Source: an uncultured Lachnospiraceae bacterium (GTDB lineage: Bacteria; Bacillota; Clostridia; Lachnospirales; Lachnospiraceae). Taken from it: a stretch of 64,000 nucleotides of DNA. Each line of letters starts with the position of its first letter. Position 1 is the first letter of the stretch. The DNA lies in assembly GCA_910579615.1 (NCBI GenBank), contig CAJTUA010000010.1, positions 1 to 64,000 of the forward strand, written 5' to 3'. The position numbers and the translations under genes are program-made. The notes beneath the pieces are model-generated. The model did not search any database, was not told the DNA's origin, and saw nothing but the letters and a program-made list of their open reading frames with translations. This document shows positions 26,082 through 35,211 of the stretch, piece by piece.

Positions 26082-26281
26082 CAGTAAACCCCTTTTTTTA
26101 TGAGCTCTCTTTGCTTTTTCTGCATAAAATATTCATGCAGAAGTTTATAAAACTCATATTCCTCTTTGTCCTCAATGTCTGCCCCTACGTTTACTATCTC
26201 AAACCCAGGGGTAAAAACTTTCTTGCACTGTTCATACATCTTATGAACTTCCTTTAATTTCTTGTTTTCTTCTTTTTCCAT
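26081..26281 (-). CDS. Small protein paired with the zeta-like kinase
   Basis: 66 residues, highly charged (MEKEENKKLKEVHKMYEQ) and mostly helical by appearance. ATG 26281 is chosen because AAAGGGGAT lies just upstream; a start at 26326 is open but has no good ribosome site. Its stop overlaps the kinase start, so they are coupled. Placement and size suit an antitoxin, but it does not look like epsilon or PezA. Confidence 0.6.
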   Translation of the reverse strand: MEKEENKKLKEVHKMYEQCKKVFTPGFEIVNVGADIEDKEEYEFYKLLHEYFMQKKQRELIKKGVY

Positions 26282-26424
26282 ACAATCCCCTTTCCTTTTA
26301 TAAGGTATTCGAACTATTTTTGCCAACTACATTTCAGGATGCATTCCGTGAAGGTCAATACTTCAACCCTGCCTCAATCGCCTCCGACCTCCGGTCTCCC
26401 GCAATCCACATCCCCCAGCCCCCT

Positions 26425-27582
26425 TCACGAAATCCCATGCTCCCTTGCAATCTCAATGACCAAATCAGCATATGCGCTGTTGCCCTTCGCAATCTGGTCG
26501 AGCTCCTCCTCGCACATGGCAAGCTGCTCATTGTTGAATTCCAGCCGCTCCCTGATTTTTTGCCTGCGGATATTTAAGTGGTGCCGCACCTCCACCATCT
26601 CCTTTTCGTCAAGCAGCGCCTCTGCCTGGTAGAGCCAGATTTCCGCATCTTTTACCTCCTCGTCCTCAAGTGCTGCCATAAGTGTCCGGTTATAATGCTC
26701 CAACAGCTCCGTGCTCTTGCGGTAACGCCGCTCCTCATCCTTGGTGCGCACATATTTTTCCCAGACCGCGGAAAATTCCTGGTAATTTTCCACCTGATAT
26801 TTTTCGTAAATGTATTCCAGGGCATTCGTACAGTTGACAAGCTTGATTTTGACTTTGTTGGTCAGCTGAATCACGCGGTTTAATTTATAGTCCGATGCAT
26901 GCAGGACCTTGCCCGCGCGGCCTGATGCCACAGTAATATATGCTACAATCCCCGCCGCAAGCGCAAGCACGAAAAGCATCGGAACCAGCATATCCGTCCC
27001 GGTAATCAGATTCATTGCAAGGAGCGTCAAAAAGAGGAAAACAACCAACAGCCCCCCGCCGAGCGCCAGATTTTTCACAAATATCTTCTTGTCTTCTGCC
27101 CAATCCCTCTCGTACTCGATAACCGCGCGCTCCCCGTCCAACTGCCTCATGTCGGAATGAATCATCTCCCGGTACTGCTCCTGCTCGTAAATCTCTTTCA
27201 GCGCATCCGGAATCTCTTTCTCATAGCGCTCCATTGCCCGGTACTGGTGCATCAAAAGGCGTTCGCTGCTGTTCTGGTATTTCACGCGCTCTTTCGTCAG
27301 GTTGATGATATTACGCGCCGCATCATTTAAATCCTGACGTTTTGCCGGTTCCATCCGGTCAATTTTCTGCATGTCCGTCAGGTAGGAAGTCACCGCCTCA
27401 TACTCTTTCTGGGAAATCCCTATCTGGTGCCGCAACTCTTCAATCTGCTCACAGACAACCCCGACAATCTGCGCCGCCTCTTCCCGGCTCAGGCCCTTTT
27501 TGCTGCGTTTTAACTGCCGGAGCGCCTCCTTCGCGTCGAGAGCCTGCTCATTCCCCTGCTGTTTTCTTTTTTTTCGTCCCAT
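26425..27582 (-). CDS. Coiled-coil membrane protein, unrecognised
   Basis: 385 residues. A basic N-terminus (MGRKKRKQQ) and long charged helices at about 20-160 and 230-385 surround two adjacent hydrophobic segments (about 170-215, LALGGGLLVVFLFLTLLAMN and the next). It should be an inner-membrane protein with both helical parts in the cytosol. It is the last gene of the cassette with the DUF5717-, DUF5716- and TPR-like genes, with 62 bases between it and the previous stop. Function unknown. Confidence 0.7.
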   Translation of the reverse strand: MGRKKRKQQGNEQALDAKEALRQLKRSKKGLSREEAAQIVGVVCEQIEELRHQIGISQKEYEAVTSYLTDMQKIDRMEPAKRQDLNDAARNIINLTKERVKYQNSSERLLMHQYRAMERYEKEIPDALKEIYEQEQYREMIHSDMRQLDGERAVIEYERDWAEDKKIFVKNLALGGGLLVVFLFLTLLAMNLITGTDMLVPMLFVLALAAGIVAYITVASGRAGKVLHASDYKLNRVIQLTNKVKIKLVNCTNALEYIYEKYQVENYQEFSAVWEKYVRTKDEERRYRKSTELLEHYNRTLMAALEDEEVKDAEIWLYQAEALLDEKEMVEVRHHLNIRRQKIRERLEFNNEQLAMCEEELDQIAKGNSAYADLVIEIAREHGIS

Positions 27583-27644
27583 CGCAACCTCCCGTTTCTA
27601 TCAAAAACACCAAACTGCGCACAGAGCGACCCGCCTTGCCCCTT

Positions 27645-28478
27645 TCACATCCGTTTGCGGTATTTCTCCTTCAGCCGCTCCAAAAGCGAATCCATACACT
27701 GGTAATATTCCGCGATTTTCCCTTCCTCATGCAATTTTTTCAGGCGTTCAAACTCCTGGTATTCCCCTGTCTGCTCCGCCGCATTCCTCGCGGCATAAAC
27801 CTCCTGCGCCACCTGCGCCGTAACCTCGCTGCGCGGCGCAAGCACTTTCAGCTCCTGGTCCATCCGCTCCTTCTGCCCGGAGAGCGTAAGCGCAATGAAA
27901 TACTGGCGCAGGGTATCATCCGCACCGTTTCGGTCATAAGCATCCCGGAAATATTCTACCGCCTGGCTGATATTCCCGGAACGCATCTTCATCACACCGA
28001 CGTTGTGCAAAAGGTCACCATAAACCTCGTTGGGAAGCTCTGCAAGGCTTCCTGAGAGAAGGATTTCCTGGTACAGCCCTCCCGCCTCCTGCTCCTTGCC
28101 CTCCTCCCAGAGCCTGTCCGCCTTCCATTTCTTCCTTTCGAGCGGGCTCTTTTCATAAAATGCGTCGTACTCCTTTAAAAATGCCTTAATCTCGCGCGCA
28201 TCGTAATAATCCGCGCTGCAAAAACATGCGACCATCACATCCTTTGCCCCGGCATGTGCGTCAATCAGGCGGCGCATATATTCCGCCCGCTCAGAAAGCC
28301 CAAGCTCCTCCCCGATAAAACGAAGCAGCTCCTCCGAGTACAGCTCCTCCTGTACCTCGAAGGCATTCTGGTAGAGTACATGACAGAGCTCCTCGATGCA
28401 AAAAACCCTGTCTCCTGTCCCCTGGAAAACATATGGTCTTTTTGCTTCCTTCCCGACACAAAGTATTACTCTTCCCAC
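27645..28478 (-). CDS. TPR-like repeat protein, unrecognised
   Basis: 277 residues from a GTG start with AGGGGA upstream; the frame is open further, to 28589, but would then overlap the previous gene by 92 bases. Residues about 130-220 (HNVGVMKMRSGNISQAVEYF and following) look like tetratricopeptide repeats, and the C-terminus is charged helix. It starts 19 bases after the ASKHA-like gene, so they are cotranscribed. Probably a scaffold or adaptor for its neighbours. Confidence 0.65.
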   Translation of the reverse strand: MGRVILCVGKEAKRPYVFQGTGDRVFCIEELCHVLYQNAFEVQEELYSEELLRFIGEELGLSERAEYMRRLIDAHAGAKDVMVACFCSADYYDAREIKAFLKEYDAFYEKSPLERKKWKADRLWEEGKEQEAGGLYQEILLSGSLAELPNEVYGDLLHNVGVMKMRSGNISQAVEYFRDAYDRNGADDTLRQYFIALTLSGQKERMDQELKVLAPRSEVTAQVAQEVYAARNAAEQTGEYQEFERLKKLHEEGKIAEYYQCMDSLLERLKEKYRKRM

Positions 28479-28497
28479 GCTGTCCCCTGCCTTTCCC

Positions 28498-29739
28498 TTA
28501 CAAAATCTGTTCCCATATACGGTGCGTTGTGGCCTCCCTGCCAAACCCGATATCCCGCAGTTGGACAATCGGGGTATTACGGTCCACATAAAAGAGCTTC
28601 AGTTCTAAGCGTATGGTCTTATTCTCCCGCTGCATCAGATGGTCAAGAATCATAACTTCGTGCAGGGGTTCCCTGCGCATGGCATGGTCAACCAGAAATT
28701 CAATTTCATTTGTTCCATCGAGAATCAGGCGCAGTGTCCGCTTCACCGTGCGGTAATCACTCCCCGCTTCCGAGATCAGGAAATATTGTTCCTTCGCATC
28801 GTGGTACGCTTTCACCATGATATCCTCACACGTCATGTTCTCACCCAGAAAAATGCAGGCCCGCTTTCCTAAGTACATATATGCCGCATAACATGCCCCG
28901 CGCGCAAAAAGGTTCTGCCCGTAGAATACCCGTCGGTCATCACACAGCCTTTGCAGCGCATCCATCACCCAGCCGTCCGCAAAGCCGGAACCCGTCACAA
29001 AAATTGACGTGACCGACTGGCCGCTTAGCTGCTGCTGTACCATATTGTAAAACCAGTATGACCTGCGCTTTGCATCCTCCCGGCAGATGCCCCCCGAAAA
29101 GTATTCCTCCGTGAAATCCCTGCGCTCCGATAAGACGGACTGCGGCTCCCTCTTCCTTGAAAAATACAGCCTGTCATAATAAAAATGCGCATCATCGCAC
29201 TCAAACAGCGCTGCATCGTTCGCCCAGATTTCCGGCTTCATGTTGACAATGTAGCGCATGAAGCATTCGGTGTGCGACAGCAACAAAACCCGTTCCTTCT
29301 TCACCCCAAGGCGCGCAAAAATCTCCGCAAGCGCCCCAAAAGCCGTCTGCGCCCCTTCCGGCAGCGTGACCACAAGCACGGTAATCCTGCCGCCATCCGC
29401 ATGTCCCATCAGCGAGAGAATGCGCCGCAGGTATTCCTCCATGAGAAATTCCGCCGTGTATTTCTCCCCGCCCAATACAATCCCATCCCCGCAGCACAGG
29501 CGCTTTAAAAGCCCGTCCGCGCCCAATGCCTCCCCTTTTGCCACGATGCGCACTGCTTCCTGGCCGTAAAGCCATTCCTTATCTGCAATGCGCAGCCCCA
29601 GCACAACCGGCATCGAAAGCTCCTGGCCGTCCTTGCCACAGCATACCGGTTCCGGTTCTCTTGTCTTCGTATTATAGCGGCTAATCAGGGCACTCTCATG
29701 GCCCAGATCCAATCCATAACAAAAAACCTCTTCCAACAC
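28498..29739 (-). CDS. Hsp70/actin-fold (ASKHA) ATPase, DUF5716-like
   Basis: 413 residues from GTG (GGGAG upstream). The phosphate-1 loop-like YGLDLGHESALIS at residues 7-19, ITVLVVTLPEG near 125, and SIFVTGSGFADGWVMDAL near 250 follow the order of Hsp70-type ATPases. I believe this is the Lachnospiraceae family called DUF5716. It lies between the 1192-residue protein and the TPR-like gene. A chaperone-like or assembly role for the large partner is plausible but not shown. Confidence 0.7.
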   Translation of the reverse strand: MLEEVFCYGLDLGHESALISRYNTKTREPEPVCCGKDGQELSMPVVLGLRIADKEWLYGQEAVRIVAKGEALGADGLLKRLCCGDGIVLGGEKYTAEFLMEEYLRRILSLMGHADGGRITVLVVTLPEGAQTAFGALAEIFARLGVKKERVLLLSHTECFMRYIVNMKPEIWANDAALFECDDAHFYYDRLYFSRKREPQSVLSERRDFTEEYFSGGICREDAKRRSYWFYNMVQQQLSGQSVTSIFVTGSGFADGWVMDALQRLCDDRRVFYGQNLFARGACYAAYMYLGKRACIFLGENMTCEDIMVKAYHDAKEQYFLISEAGSDYRTVKRTLRLILDGTNEIEFLVDHAMRREPLHEVMILDHLMQRENKTIRLELKLFYVDRNTPIVQLRDIGFGREATTHRIWEQIL

Positions 29740-29767
29740 CGCCTTCTCCCTTCCTGCCCGCTGCTTT

Positions 29768-32700
29768 TTATGGCCGTCCGTTTCTTATCCGGAACAAATG
29801 CTCCGCCTCATACTCCATGCGGATATAATTTTCAAGCAGCTTCATCACGGCTTCATCATCCTGCATCTGACGCGCCGCAAGAATCAGGTTCAATATATCA
29901 TACTGGCTCTTTCCGTCATGCACCGCATCCTCCGCGGACACCACCGCCGTACTTTCCGTTATGACCGTCTGTCCATCGTACCCTTCCGTTATGTAATACT
30001 GCATTTTCTCCTCTTGGAACAAAACAAACCCGGCGATAAATATCCCGTGGCAAACATTTTTCATCTCGCACTCCGAAAACTGCTCCTGGCTGCCAATCCG
30101 GTAATGCAGCACAACCCTGTGCGCCGGGTCTGTGTGGTACTCCACAAAGGTTTTATCATACAGCTCCTCCGGCAGCTGCGCGAAATCTTCAAACCGCCGG
30201 AAAAACGGAAGCATTATGCCTTTTTTCAAAATGCCGGAAAGCTTATACTCCAAAAATTTTTTCTGCCGCTCGGTAAGCCCCTCCTCCTGCGCATAGCGCT
30301 TTAAAAGCGCCAGTGTACAGATTTCATTTTCCTCCAGGGAAACCTCCCGTTCCATCAGCTCAAAAATCTCCGTTGAAACCATCCGGTCATTCAACAGGAA
30401 TTTGTATGCGTAATAGTTCAGGAACGCGCGGATTAGCTTCCGGTTTGTGCCGTACCGGTAATAGCTTAAGAATACGCTCTGTGCATTCCCCATACAGCTC
30501 TCCGAAAACAGTATTTGTCCAAGCAGGCTCTCCTCCAGGCTTTCCGTATCAAGCTCCTCGCCATGCGCCGTCTTCCAGAGCGCATACATCCCCCCGGTCG
30601 GGCCGTGGTAAAACCTGCACAGATAGGAAAGCAGCTCCCTGTCGCAGCGCCCGCACTCAAAAATATAGTATGCCAGGTGCAGCAAAAAGGAATCCGCCGC
30701 CGGCTGTTCCATCGCCTCAAGACGGCGCAGCGCCAATTTACTCAGCCACTTTACTTCAACCTCCTCTGTGCCAAACTCCTTCAAAGCCTGTACCGCGCGC
30801 TCATCAAAACCGCGCATGATAAGAAACTGGAGGATGCGCGCCCGCTCTTTCCTTGAAAACCTCTCCAGACGAATCCGCTGCAGGTAATACTCAAACAAAT
30901 CCCCCTCATAATTTTCATAATAATACTCCATCAAAAAGCGTATGCAGTATTCCCTCTTCTCCTCGGAAACCGCGGGATTTTCTGCCAGAAGCTGGCTTAG
31001 CTCCTCCGGCCGTTTGCCGTACTTTTGGTACTCGCTCTCCCCTTCCTGCAAGTGCAGCAAAAGAGGAAGCTCCATGCACCCCTCCTCATAACAAGCCTGC
31101 AGGTTTTGTTCCAGAAAGACAAGTGGTTCCACGTTCACAAGGATTTCATCTGCCTGACCGCCCTTAAGATTGGAGACGGGATAATAATCTCCCTGTTCAT
31201 CCAGCACAAAAAGCTGCGCATCCTCCGTGTAGAGCATCACCGTTGCTTTCCCACGCACAATCGGAACGAATACAGGTTCCTCCTGCCCTGGGTGAAATAC
31301 CGCCGCGCGCGTAAATCTGCCCTGCCCGCAGGAGAGCTTATGCGCAAATGCAATCCTTGGAAGGGCGGCAAGCGCTTCCTTTCCCATCCCCTCGCGGTAC
31401 ACCTCATTGTAAATGACCGCCAGGGAATCGCTTATCGCCCCTTTTTGAATCTGCTCATCCGCAAACTCCTCCATACTCTTTTTGTATTTCAGGTAAAGGG
31501 ATGCATTCCCCTCCTTGTGGCGGATTAAATCTGCGTACAGCATTGCCTTTTTGGGTTCGCTCAGTTCACAGCGGTAAGAAAAGTACAAAAGGATATTCGG
31601 ATGGATGGGTGCCGTCTCATTCTCGCTGCGGCAATACATATAATATTCCGGCAGCTGCGCTATTTTAAGCTGGCGCAGGATAGCCTGGCAGAACCAGAAA
31701 TAATCGCGCTCCTTCCTGCGTCCGCTCCTTATCATAAGCGTGCAGATTGTGCCCAGCAGCTCATCATCCTGCCTGTTTTTATAGCATTTTTGGAGCACCT
31801 GATAAAGCAGCGCGGGCAGCCCCTTCTCCCGTTTTGCCAGATAAGTCACACGGCGCGTCATCTCTGCATCCACACAGCCAGAAAAAAGCGCAAGCTTTAA
31901 CACATGCAATTCAAAGCTTCCCAGCGCCTGCAGCAGCGAGGCATCTTTTTTCAGGATGCGCACCGCCTCCGCAAGCAGCAGCGCATGGTAGCCATACTCC
32001 GCCGTAAATTCCCGGATTGCCGCAAATCGCCTCGCATTGCTTTTATACTCCTCATCCAGGAGAAGAAAATACCGGAAAAGCCCTGCGTCCTCCGGATTTT
32101 TCCTGCAAAGCTCGCCAAGCCGCGCTGCGGCGGCTGCGGCAGGCATCCCCTCCTTTTTCTGCACCGCGCAGAGATAGTAGAACGCCCCAAGCAGGCGCGC
32201 ATCCGATGAAAGCTCCTGCTCTTTCAGAAGCTGGAGCGCTTCCCTCACCGCAGCATCCTTGCCCGCCAACTGCCAAAAAAAGAGCTGGCAGAGCTTCTGT
32301 GCATATTCGCCTTCCTCCGCCTTTCCGATGCTGCGCAGAATCTCGAGGGGCTGCTTTGCTTGCTCTGCACAATGCTTCCCATTTCCGTCCGCACAATAAA
32401 AGGAAAGATATGTCCGATACAGCGCGCAGACCGCCTTTTTTTCCGCCTGCCTCTGTCTCCACTGCTCCGCCTTCTGATGCGGTATCACACAGGTAATCCG
32501 CGCCAGAAGTTCTTTTTTCGGTGTCAGGATGCGGATTTTTGCCTCCCTTTTCCCCTCCAAAACATCCGCCACCCGCACAATAAAATCAACCGGAAGCTTC
32601 TCATCCACGAAATCCGCCGTCGAAAATGCGGTCTTAGAAAGCTGTATGAAATCAGAATCACATACAATCCTGCCCTCCAGATAGCCCCAGCCGCTCTTGC

Positions 32701-33346
32701 ACAGCACAAGCTGGTCCTGAAAATTATAGCTGCCTGCCTCATAAGAGAACTCCGTCTTCTCAAGGCGCAGGCCAACCACCGCCTTCTTGCCCGTGGCAAT
32801 CAGGAATTCCTCCATCGCCTGCCCTTTGCGCCCTGTCGCGGACAGAACCCGGTGCAGCAGCTCATAGCGCCTGTCATGGTAAAAAACCGCGCGCGCGAAA
32901 TCCCCGCCAAAAAACAATGACTCCGCTGTATCCGGGTCCGCCTTTGCAAGGCTCGCGAACTGGAACAGGTCACGGATATGCTCCTCCCCCGCCAAAAGCG
33001 TAGGGTAGCGGACCTGCACTTCATACGGCAGGCTCTCCTCCCCCGCATCCGTCACAAAAACCAGTTTTCCTTCATAGTTTTCGCCCGACTTCGCACCCTC
33101 TGCGTGAAAAACAAAGGGAATGGTGAGCTCTTCCCCGACAAACTGTTCCTTTGACATGGTAAACAGCAGGTTGTCCGCATAGATTACACCCTTCATGCGG
33201 CGTCCCTCGCTGTTGGAAATGCGGATGTTTCCCTCATATGCCTTCCCCGCTTCTGTGCGAATCAGCAGTTTTTCCGGCTCGATGCAAAGCCTCGGCATCT
33301 GATATTCAAATTTTTCTTTCGCTAACTGCCCGATTTTCTCGTTCAA
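29768..33346 (-). CDS. Very large repeat-like protein, DUF5717-like
   Basis: About 1192 residues. The first 300 include two Ig-like stretches (EGNIRISNSEGRRMKGVIYA and the one beginning FSYEAGSYNFQDQL), and the rest is long helical repeat-like sequence followed by a compact C-terminal domain. No signal peptide or membrane segment is seen. A TTG at 33346 with GGGGAG 8 bases upstream is the best start; a GTG at 33355 is too close to that site. I believe this is the family called DUF5717, known mainly from Lachnospiraceae. Its operon partners are an ASKHA ATPase, a TPR-like protein and a membrane coiled-coil protein. Confidence 0.68.
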   Translation of the reverse strand: MNEKIGQLAKEKFEYQMPRLCIEPEKLLIRTEAGKAYEGNIRISNSEGRRMKGVIYADNLLFTMSKEQFVGEELTIPFVFHAEGAKSGENYEGKLVFVTDAGEESLPYEVQVRYPTLLAGEEHIRDLFQFASLAKADPDTAESLFFGGDFARAVFYHDRRYELLHRVLSATGRKGQAMEEFLIATGKKAVVGLRLEKTEFSYEAGSYNFQDQLVLCKSGWGYLEGRIVCDSDFIQLSKTAFSTADFVDEKLPVDFIVRVADVLEGKREAKIRILTPKKELLARITCVIPHQKAEQWRQRQAEKKAVCALYRTYLSFYCADGNGKHCAEQAKQPLEILRSIGKAEEGEYAQKLCQLFFWQLAGKDAAVREALQLLKEQELSSDARLLGAFYYLCAVQKKEGMPAAAAAARLGELCRKNPEDAGLFRYFLLLDEEYKSNARRFAAIREFTAEYGYHALLLAEAVRILKKDASLLQALGSFELHVLKLALFSGCVDAEMTRRVTYLAKREKGLPALLYQVLQKCYKNRQDDELLGTICTLMIRSGRRKERDYFWFCQAILRQLKIAQLPEYYMYCRSENETAPIHPNILLYFSYRCELSEPKKAMLYADLIRHKEGNASLYLKYKKSMEEFADEQIQKGAISDSLAVIYNEVYREGMGKEALAALPRIAFAHKLSCGQGRFTRAAVFHPGQEEPVFVPIVRGKATVMLYTEDAQLFVLDEQGDYYPVSNLKGGQADEILVNVEPLVFLEQNLQACYEEGCMELPLLLHLQEGESEYQKYGKRPEELSQLLAENPAVSEEKREYCIRFLMEYYYENYEGDLFEYYLQRIRLERFSRKERARILQFLIMRGFDERAVQALKEFGTEEVEVKWLSKLALRRLEAMEQPAADSFLLHLAYYIFECGRCDRELLSYLCRFYHGPTGGMYALWKTAHGEELDTESLEESLLGQILFSESCMGNAQSVFLSYYRYGTNRKLIRAFLNYYAYKFLLNDRMVSTEIFELMEREVSLEENEICTLALLKRYAQEEGLTERQKKFLEYKLSGILKKGIMLPFFRRFEDFAQLPEELYDKTFVEYHTDPAHRVVLHYRIGSQEQFSECEMKNVCHGIFIAGFVLFQEEKMQYYITEGYDGQTVITESTAVVSAEDAVHDGKSQYDILNLILAARQMQDDEAVMKLLENYIRMEYEAEHLFRIRNGRP

Positions 33347-33439
33347 ACAACACACTCCCCAATTTTTTGTTTTTCAGGCTTTTTCTTCTGCCGCCATTTT
33401 GGCAGCAGTATTATTTTTCCCTGTAATAACCCACTATTT

Positions 33440-33468
33440 AGTATAGCGCAATCATGATACAAAATCAA
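33440..33468 (-). promoter_or_regulatory. Promoter of the DUF5717-like operon
   Basis: On the minus strand TTGATT (33463-33468) and TATACT (33440-33445) are 17 bases apart, about 90 bases before the start codon. Confidence 0.6.
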
Positions 33469-33483
33469 GCCGTTTTTACCTGA

Positions 33484-33536
33484 TTTTCCCTGCGCATTAA
33501 AAATGTGCAGGGAAAACACTGACATCTTTTCCCTGC
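33484..33536 (-). terminator. Triple inverted repeat, probable terminator
   Basis: TTTTCCCTGC at 33527-33536, GCAGGGAAAA at 33507-33516 and TTTTCCCTGC at 33484-33493 allow two mutually exclusive hairpins just after the stop of the Ig-like secreted protein gene. On the minus strand the first hairpin is followed by CATTTTTAA. Confidence 0.5.
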
Positions 33537-33549
33537 ACCATCCATTTCC

Positions 33550-35004
33550 TTAATCTACCACGACAACCGGATATCCATCCCCGGACACTGCAAAACTGAT
33601 TTTGCTCAGGTCCAGGCAAATAACCGGGCGCACCCCGTCATTCCTCCTGCCGACAAAGCTTTCATAAATCACTTTGCCGCCAGAAGAGATATAAGCCCCA
33701 AAATACAGGGAAAGGCTGTTGTCCCGCAGCCACCAGCAATTATGGGCATCCCCGTCATTTGCCAGGGCATATTCTGTACGCACTGCCTTTCTTGTTGCCG
33801 TATTATAAGCGGACGACGGATAAAACCCATATACCGGGTTGGTAACTTCCTGGGAAGAAAGCAGATAGACATAATCCTTCGTCACTACCTCACTTTCATT
33901 ACTATAAACCGGATTGGCAGCGGTGGTAACTTCATTTTCCAGCATTGCCGAAACCTCGGCGCCGGTAAATGCCCTGCTCATGAATTCCGAATTCAGCCAT
34001 GCCCGGATATCGGAATCCCTCCAGTTTGCCTCCTCAAAAGTTTCCTGGTAAGGCCGGGAAGCAAGCAGGGAATCCGACAGAAGCATAATGGAATCCTCCG
34101 TCACCTGCAGCACCCGCCACAAAATCATTTCGCTTCCGTTTAACAGGTCATTGTCCTGCTCAAAACGCCCGAAATAAACATAATCGCCCTGCCACTGCGC
34201 CGTCCTGTTATACCGGCTGGCATTGACCGGATTGCTGACCGGAATCTTTGGTGAGGTCACCGACACATTCATTTTTAGCTCCTTCTTTTCTGTGCCGATT
34301 TCATAGACCGCGGTAACCACTGCCTTGCCCACATTTACCCCGGTAATTTTGCAGTATGCCCCATCCTTTTTTACTGTGGCAACCGACTCATCACTTGAGT
34401 AAAATGATATCCCGGTGATGCAGCCTTTCCCCACAATCGCGCGCATCCGGGCGGTCTTGCACTTTGCGACCGACATATTTGTTGCCGCCGCTAAGCTTCT
34501 TGCCGAATCAATCAGGTAAGAATTATTCGCATAAACCTTTAATTGAAAAGCGGCTTTCTTTACCGTCACGCTTTGCTCAAATTCCCACACCTGTTTTTCA
34601 TATTCCGCTGTGATAGAGATAACAGCCGTCCCCGGGGCATATGCGACAATCACACCATGCTCGACATCTGCAACCCCACGGTTCGTCGAAGCATACGTCA
34701 GCTTGCTTTGCGCCGGGACTTCCTGTGGCAATACGATTTTTACGGTATTGCCGCAACGCAAATCTGCCGGTTCAAGCGTCACCTTTTTGTACACCGTTTT
34801 TGCCGCACTGCTGCTTTTCCCCATATCCTGCATTTGCATTGCGTTTGCATCGGCAGATAACGTTTTTACAGATGGGCATTCCAAAAACAGCAGCGCCGCA
34901 AATACCAAAAGCGCCGTCATCCGGGAATATTTTCCTCTTTTACGGTATCTGCTTTTTTCGTTGCCACCCCTGCAACATTTGCCATCACATTTTTTCATCT
35001 CCAT
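33550..35004 (-). CDS. Secreted Ig-like (Big2) protein with a DUF6273-like domain
   Basis: 484 residues. A basic N-terminus and hydrophobic stretch (residues about 28-45) look like a signal peptide. Two Big2-type Ig-like regions follow (GTAVISITAEYE and VGKAVVTAVYE), and residues about 275-480 form a DUF6273-like domain with WQGDYVYFGRFEQD, NWRDSDIRAWLN, WWLRDN and VRPVICLDL, typical of secreted Clostridia proteins. Expected outside the membrane. It is divergent from the FliD-like operon, with both promoters in the gap. Confidence 0.75.
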   Translation of the reverse strand: MEMKKCDGKCCRGGNEKSRYRKRGKYSRMTALLVFAALLFLECPSVKTLSADANAMQMQDMGKSSSAAKTVYKKVTLEPADLRCGNTVKIVLPQEVPAQSKLTYASTNRGVADVEHGVIVAYAPGTAVISITAEYEKQVWEFEQSVTVKKAAFQLKVYANNSYLIDSARSLAAATNMSVAKCKTARMRAIVGKGCITGISFYSSDESVATVKKDGAYCKITGVNVGKAVVTAVYEIGTEKKELKMNVSVTSPKIPVSNPVNASRYNRTAQWQGDYVYFGRFEQDNDLLNGSEMILWRVLQVTEDSIMLLSDSLLASRPYQETFEEANWRDSDIRAWLNSEFMSRAFTGAEVSAMLENEVTTAANPVYSNESEVVTKDYVYLLSSQEVTNPVYGFYPSSAYNTATRKAVRTEYALANDGDAHNCWWLRDNSLSLYFGAYISSGGKVIYESFVGRRNDGVRPVICLDLSKISFAVSGDGYPVVVVD

Positions 35005-35076
35005 AGTTTTCCTTTCTCCTTTTTCTCAGGGAACGCCAATGAAAGCGCTTCTTTAGTTTACCCCAAATTCAAGTTT

Positions 35077-35105
35077 AGTATATCATAAGACATAATGTCT
35101 GCCAA
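35077..35105 (-). promoter_or_regulatory. Promoter of the Ig-like protein gene, with palindrome in the spacer
   Basis: On the minus strand TTGGCA (35100-35105) and TATACT (35077-35082) are 17 bases apart. AGACATAATGTCT, a 13-base palindrome at 35088-35100, fills most of the spacer and could bind a repressor. Confidence 0.6.
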
Positions 35106-35123
35106 GAGAAAACAAAAATTTTC

Positions 35124-35152
35124 TTTACATTATGCCTTTTTCGTGTTATAAT
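35124..35152 (+). promoter_or_regulatory. Promoter of the FliD-like/subtilase operon
   Basis: TTTACA at 35124-35129 and TATAAT at 35147-35152, spacing 17, about 60 bases before the ATG at 35212. Confidence 0.7.
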
Positions 35153-35211
35153 AGAACCAATTATAAGTATAGTTATGCCCCGTTCCGGCATGATAAAAAC
35201 AGGAGGCGGCC

